Shown: positions 59,615 through 64,000 of the stretch, in pieces | Numbering within the stretch: position 1 is the stretch's first letter | Layout of the letters: each line of letters opens with the position of its first letter | DNA from: Ipomoea triloba | Taxonomy: Eukaryota; Streptophyta; Magnoliopsida; Solanales; Convolvulaceae | Assembly: GCF_003576645.1 (NCBI RefSeq) | Contig: NC_044917.1 | Location: forward strand, 176,212 to 240,211 | DNA length: 64,000 nt | Direction of reading: 5' to 3' | Notes under the pieces: generated by a model | Seen by the model: the letters and a program-made list of their open reading frames with translations, nothing else | Databases searched by the model: none | What the model was told of the DNA's origin: nothing | Made by a program: the position numbers and the translations under genes

Positions 59615-61800
59615 AGTCTACTGGTTGGTGAGTTTTAGTACATGAGAACTTTGGTTTAAAAGTTAGGGTTAGGTACAACATTGTGTTAGTGCAGAAATTG
59701 AAATGCACTATTTGGGCTAATTTAATTTTGATACAAATCATCTGTTTATAGTTAGCTAGCCTTACCAATTGTTGTATGAACTATGAAGAGGATTTAAACT
59801 AAGTTGAATTATTGATTTTATATATAATTGGCCTGAAACTAAGTTGAAGTATTGAGTTTATATATAATTGGCCTGGAAACATGGTATATGTCATTAAATT
59901 ATCTATTTAAATATATGTTTTTTTAAACCAATAAGTGCCTACTGCCTAGTGCAGTGCACATGTAATTTTATGCTTAATTTAATAAACTTGTTCTCATCTC
60001 ATTTGGTCGTCGTTGACTTTTATTCTCATCTCCCAACTTAGTTGCAAATATGGTTGCTTGAACTCCACAAGTTAGATAAATTGTATTAGAAAGATCTTCT
60101 GTGATAGATTTTACTAATGAGTGTTAACAAGAATTGAACCCGTTAGCGAAATTATTAATGATTGGCCGCCGAGTTAGTAACAAGTTGCACAAATTTTATT
60201 TCATTTACTATGCTAGAGGGTAATAGGACGCATTTGGTAAAACTTGTGAAACCTATTGCCCTATCTTCAAAAACAAAGCCTTGTTTAAGGTGGAATTGCC
60301 TAACATACCAACTTATCAAGTATAATATTTATGTTGTAAAGTTTTTCTTAAGGATGATATCTACAGGAAACATAATCAAGTATGGTTATGGTCAAACTTT
60401 TAAACTCAGTAATTTATTACTTGGTACCAAAATTTGAAATATTGAACCTATTGGTACAGTTGTAAACAAGAGTTTAATGTGGTCTACATAAGATTTCATT
60501 CAACCAAAGACTTAAAAAATAAGTGTAATACCAAATAAATGTTGTGAGAAACATTAATTACGGTGAAGTGTGAAACTTGGACTTTTCATAGAATTAACCC
60601 ATTAAACCTCATAGCTTTCCTTTGACTAAGGCTAACCTTATCCCAGCCAATTCCTTCCCTTTCTAATCTAGGTGGCAAGTTTTTTATTATTATTTAATGC
60701 CATGTGTATTTGCAAGTGGTGAGAGAATTGCTAAAATAGAAATAGGAGAGAGAATAAGAAAAAGCATGCCCAATTCTGATAAAAGGCGTTGCACGGCAGC
60801 TTTATGTACTTTTTTTTTTACTTTTTTATTTCTTATTAGTTATTTATTATATTATTTGGTTATTATATTTATTATATAATATAAATGTGGTACCACTTTT
60901 GAAAGTGAGAGAATATTGCAGGGATGTAGAACAAATAGTGAAGAATTTGTAAATTTGATGATGGGGAAGTGAGACCTATTTTAGAAAGTGAGAGAAATTT
61001 CTGGGTTAAGAATAACCTAAGTACCAATACAGCAGTTCGGTCCTCAACTGCTCCGCTGCAGCCTGCACTGATTATTTATTTTTAATTCGATAAAATTAAG
61101 ACATCACAAAAGTAATACTCTTTAAAAGTACGTATACTAAATGTTATCTTTATGTTTTTCTTCGACGTAAGCATATTTACATCGTTCCGTTATTTAATTT
61201 TCATTATTAATAATTGGATTAAACAATGCTCCTTTATTTATTGATTCCACGCACCTACTACGCTCACCTCACATGGAAAACTTTGAAAAGACAAAACAAA
61301 GCAATTTTGAGGAAAAATAGTCAAAATTATTGAATAATGAACTGAAATTAAATAAATTAATATCGTGATAGGCCGGCTTAATCAATTAAAAATACTAAAG
61401 AAAATATACTTCCAACTTTTACTCCCCTAACTGGGCGTTGCAATTTTGCAGAATTGAAATTCCCTCATTTTTTATGGAATTATAATCTCATGTCCCCTTG
61501 GTATTTCAATTCTATGAATTTTAGAAAGAAAAAAGAATAACTATGAGACAAAATTACATTCTTTTAAACCTAAAATTGATGTTTGATCTCTCTCTTTCGA
61601 TTATATCGTGCCTTCTTCTTCTACTCTCAACACAAAACGTCAATCAGTATGTCAACCTCAATAAAATATGTTTTCTCAAAACTCCATTATCTATTTTATT
61701 GCTTTCATTATGTAATTCTAGGTTTAGTTATACCATGTTACATAAATTTTCAAAAGCAAAATTTAAATTTTGTCCGTGTGATTTCAATATCAAAATTTGA
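59615..61800. other. TELO2 3' region and spacer without genes
   Basis: AT-rich. An imperfect 40-bp tandem duplication lies at 59796-59875 (AAACTAAGTTGAA(T/G)TATTGA unit). Frames such as 60162-60437 and 61543-61800 have no domain and AT-driven composition. Confidence 0.5.
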
Positions 61801-61801
61801 A

Positions 61802-61885
61802 TTCTTTATAGGTATAACATATTTGAAAACTTTCTACAGCAATTTCTTTATAGGTATAACATATTTGAAAACTTTCTACAGCAAT
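61802..61885. repeat. Exact 42-bp tandem duplication, intergenic
   Basis: Two identical copies of TTCTTTATAGGTATAACATA plus 22 bp, starting at 61802 and 61844. Confidence 0.95.
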
Positions 61886-62408
61886 TCTATGCAGTAGCGA
61901 ATGGTGTATAGATAACAACCACAACAACAATAATAATAATAACGTGTATTTTGGACTTTATACTACTTATTCCCTTTCAATTATCATATATATCAAATAT
62001 TGGAATTGAAAATTCCTAGTAATTAGATACCGGTAAACCAAACACTAGAATTTAAATTCCACTCTATTCCCACATTATTCATCCCTCCCTCCAACCAAAG
62101 ACCCCGTAAGTGTTCATATTTTATTAGATGAAAAGAAAAGAAAAAAGAAATGGGCCTGGGGAGTAGGAGAATGAGAGGAGACGTAGAATTACACGTAATC
62201 AAGTAAAGTATAATCGCCTTCCTTAATAAATTAAATGTGTAGTATAATATTTCATTGTTTTTTAATGAATTAAATAAGCGAGAGGAGGTGAGGACTGAGG
62301 ACGGAGGTGAGGAACAAGTAGGTAAATGGTAATTGAGAAAGACAGCAACATAACATTATATTCAACGTCGTAACGTTGTGATCTGATCTCCTCCAGCGCA
62401 GCGCATCC
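61886..62408. other. Upstream region of the P450 gene
   Basis: AT-rich promoter side with an (AAT)n/(ATA)n stretch near 61925-61943. No other gene is seen. Confidence 0.45.
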
Positions 62409-63422
62409 ATGGACAACCTTGGATACCTCTGTGTTCCTATAATATTGGTAATGGTCCATGTTATCGGGCGGTTTTTAGTTGAAAGGCTGAGAAATCTCCC
62501 CCCTACCCCTTTTCCGGCGCTTCCGCTTCCCGTGGTGGGGCACCTCTACCTTCTGCTCCGAAAACAGCAGCCCTTCCACAAGTCGCTGTATGACGTGGGC
62601 AAGAAGTACGGGCGGGTGCTGTTTCTCCGGTTCGGGTCGCGCCCCGTCCTCTTGGTATCGTCCCCGTCCGCAGCAGAAGAATGCTTCACCAAGAACGACG
62701 TCGTGTTCGCCAACCGGCCTAGACTTCTGGTGGGGAAGTATTTGGGGTATAACTATACCAGCCTTCCTAACTCCTCGTACGGAGAACGGTGGAGGAATCT
62801 CCGTCGAATCTCCACCCTGGAACTGCTGTCATCCCACCGTATCTACCAGTTAGCCGAAATCCGCGGGGAGGAGGTGAAGGCGTTGATTTGCAGTATCTTT
62901 CGTCATGATCACAAGGTAGCTACTAGCTAGGTTATTAATTAATTAATTTAATTAATCAGATTTTGAACTAATTAACGATGGAATTGAATTGAATTGGAGC
63001 AGCAGCAGGAGGTGGAGCTAAAGCCGTTGTTGCATGACTTCACCTTCAACGTGATGTCACGAATGATATTTGGAAGAAAGTATTACGGAGAGAACGTGGA
63101 AAACTCGGAAGCAGCAAAGTTGTTCCAAGAAATATCCAAGGATCAGATAAGGGTGATCCCCAAAGCTAACGTGTTAGACTTCCTGCCTTTCATGCGATGG
63201 TTTGGGTTCGGACATATCGAGGAAGCACTGATGAGGATATTTGAGAAGAGAGATAAGTTCATGCAAAATGTCATAGATGAGCAGCGAGAGATGACGAACG
63301 CGTGTTCCGGCGGTGCTCCACCAAAGCTGACCGCCACCAAGACCGTTTTGGATGTTCTACTGGAATTGCAGGCCGAGGAACCCCAATTCTACACTGATCA
63401 GACCATCAGAGATCTTTTGCTG
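62409..63422 (+). CDS. Cytochrome P450, CYP81-type (3'-partial, cut by the window edge)
   Basis: ER-bound monooxygenase; CYP81 members oxidise isoflavonoids, lignans, glucosinolate intermediates and herbicides, so the substrate is open. Exons 62409-62915 and 63003-63422 give 309 residues. N-terminal anchor YLCVPIILVMVHVIGRFLV, proline hinge NLPPTPFPALPLPVVGHLYL, then FHKSLYDVGKKYGRVLFLRF, SSPSAAEECFTKNDVVFANR, NYTSLPNSSYGERWRNLRRI, HDFTFNVMSRMIFGRKYYGE and DFLPFMRWFGFGHIEEALMR, all CYP81-like. The exon ends DLLL|GTAACA at the usual CYP81 intron site, before the I-helix. The I-helix, EXXR and haem Cys exon would lie to the right of the window. The 87-bp intron at 62916-63002 is unusual for CYP81, which normally has one intron. 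Confidence 0.9.
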
Positions 63423-63431
63423 GTAACATTA

Positions 63432-63469
<38 letters not shown>

Positions 63470-64000
63470 TCAATCGCCTCCGACCCGCCCATCTTTATAC
63501 TATACTTTTAAAACTAATGCCTTTTTAATTAACCTCAATTTTTAAACAAAACCTTACATCACTTCACATGATAATATAAGGTATAACGTCTTTTTCTTTT
63601 TATCTTTTTTAATTTTTAAATTCATTACTGGATTAACCTAAGTAGTTAAAAACATAATGTAGTGGATACTCGAGTAGGGCATCCAACCAAGCTCACCCGT
63701 CGGTCTGTCGATACTCAACAAAAGAGGGGCAAGCCACAACGCTGAAACATTATGAGGAAGGATACCATAAGATTTTTGTCAAATCTTGGGCGGAATTTCC
63801 TTTTTCTATTTTAAGGAAGGGATCCTACAACTTGATTAGGAAATAAACTAAAAATAAATCTAAATTAGTTTAGAAAGATTTCTTTAAGTCTAGTTTTATT
63901 AATATTTTTCTTTTCTTAGCTTTTTCCAATTGCTCATGTTGTTCACATTGTTTTACGGCCGACGGATTATCTCTTAATTGGCACGGTGGTTCATGGAGCA
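63423..64000 (+). other. Start of the second P450 intron
   Basis: Begins GTAACATT, then (ATT)n at about 63431-63468, then AT-rich DNA. No haem-domain exon is found before the window ends. The stretch 63660-63750 is less AT-rich and may be transposon-derived, but I cannot identify it. Confidence 0.6.

Overview
This is a gene-rich window of plant nuclear DNA. The genes are split by short AT-rich introns with GT..AG borders, and the proteins are plant-specific or plant-type: Argonaute 1 with a miR168 site, GNOM, a group III sucrose synthase, a REVEILLE MYB, a CNGC19/20-type channel and a CYP81-type P450. Compact introns, AT-rich spacers and many small DNA transposons suggest a eudicot. Repeated TACTCCGTA motifs would fit an asterid such as Convolvulaceae, but that species guess is weak.

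Layout: (1) 711-3795 (+) is the 3' part of a cyclic-nucleotide-gated channel; its N-terminal exons lie left of the window. (2) 4581-7374 (+) is a five-exon membrane protein of unknown function. (3) 7375-13700 is a transposon-rich spacer. It holds a relic of a second CNGC last exon, a Mutator-type foldback MITE, a G-rich hAT-type MITE, a SINE and a degenerate minisatellite. (4) 13729-20735 (+) is a complete AGO1 gene with a 5'UTR intron, followed by a LINE 3' fragment at 21318-22227. (5) 22760-26560 (+) is a sucrose synthase with a proline-rich C-terminal extension ending in a predicted membrane anchor; it faces an intronless ornithine decarboxylase at 27142-28380 (-). (6) 29330-31439 holds a tandem repeat and two adjoining Mutator-like elements. 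(7) 32070-35323 (+) is an ORRM6-like organelle RNA-binding protein with a third Mutator-like element inside an intron. (8) 36474-41519 (-) GNOM, 43011-44282 (-) RPN6 and 47328-50158 (-) a REVEILLE1-like clock MYB. (9) 51263-52600 is a SINE/tRNA-Lys-like remnant plus a broken Copia gag on the minus strand. (10) 53573-59614 (+) is a 13-exon TELO2/EMB2423 gene. (11) 62409-63422 (+) is the 5' part of a CYP81-type cytochrome P450 that runs off the right edge.

The genes do not form a pathway; this is an ordinary plant gene neighbourhood. For AGO1, sucrose synthase, TELO2, RVE, ORRM6-like, GNOM and the membrane protein I joined exons by hand at GT..AG borders. Every total coding length is a multiple of three, which supports the models. 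The observations most worth checking are the apparent tail anchor on the sucrose synthase, two exact in-frame 42-bp tandem duplications in GNOM (one inside the Sec7 domain), and two Mutator-like elements inserted side by side at one target. I saw no convincing undescribed multi-gene system.
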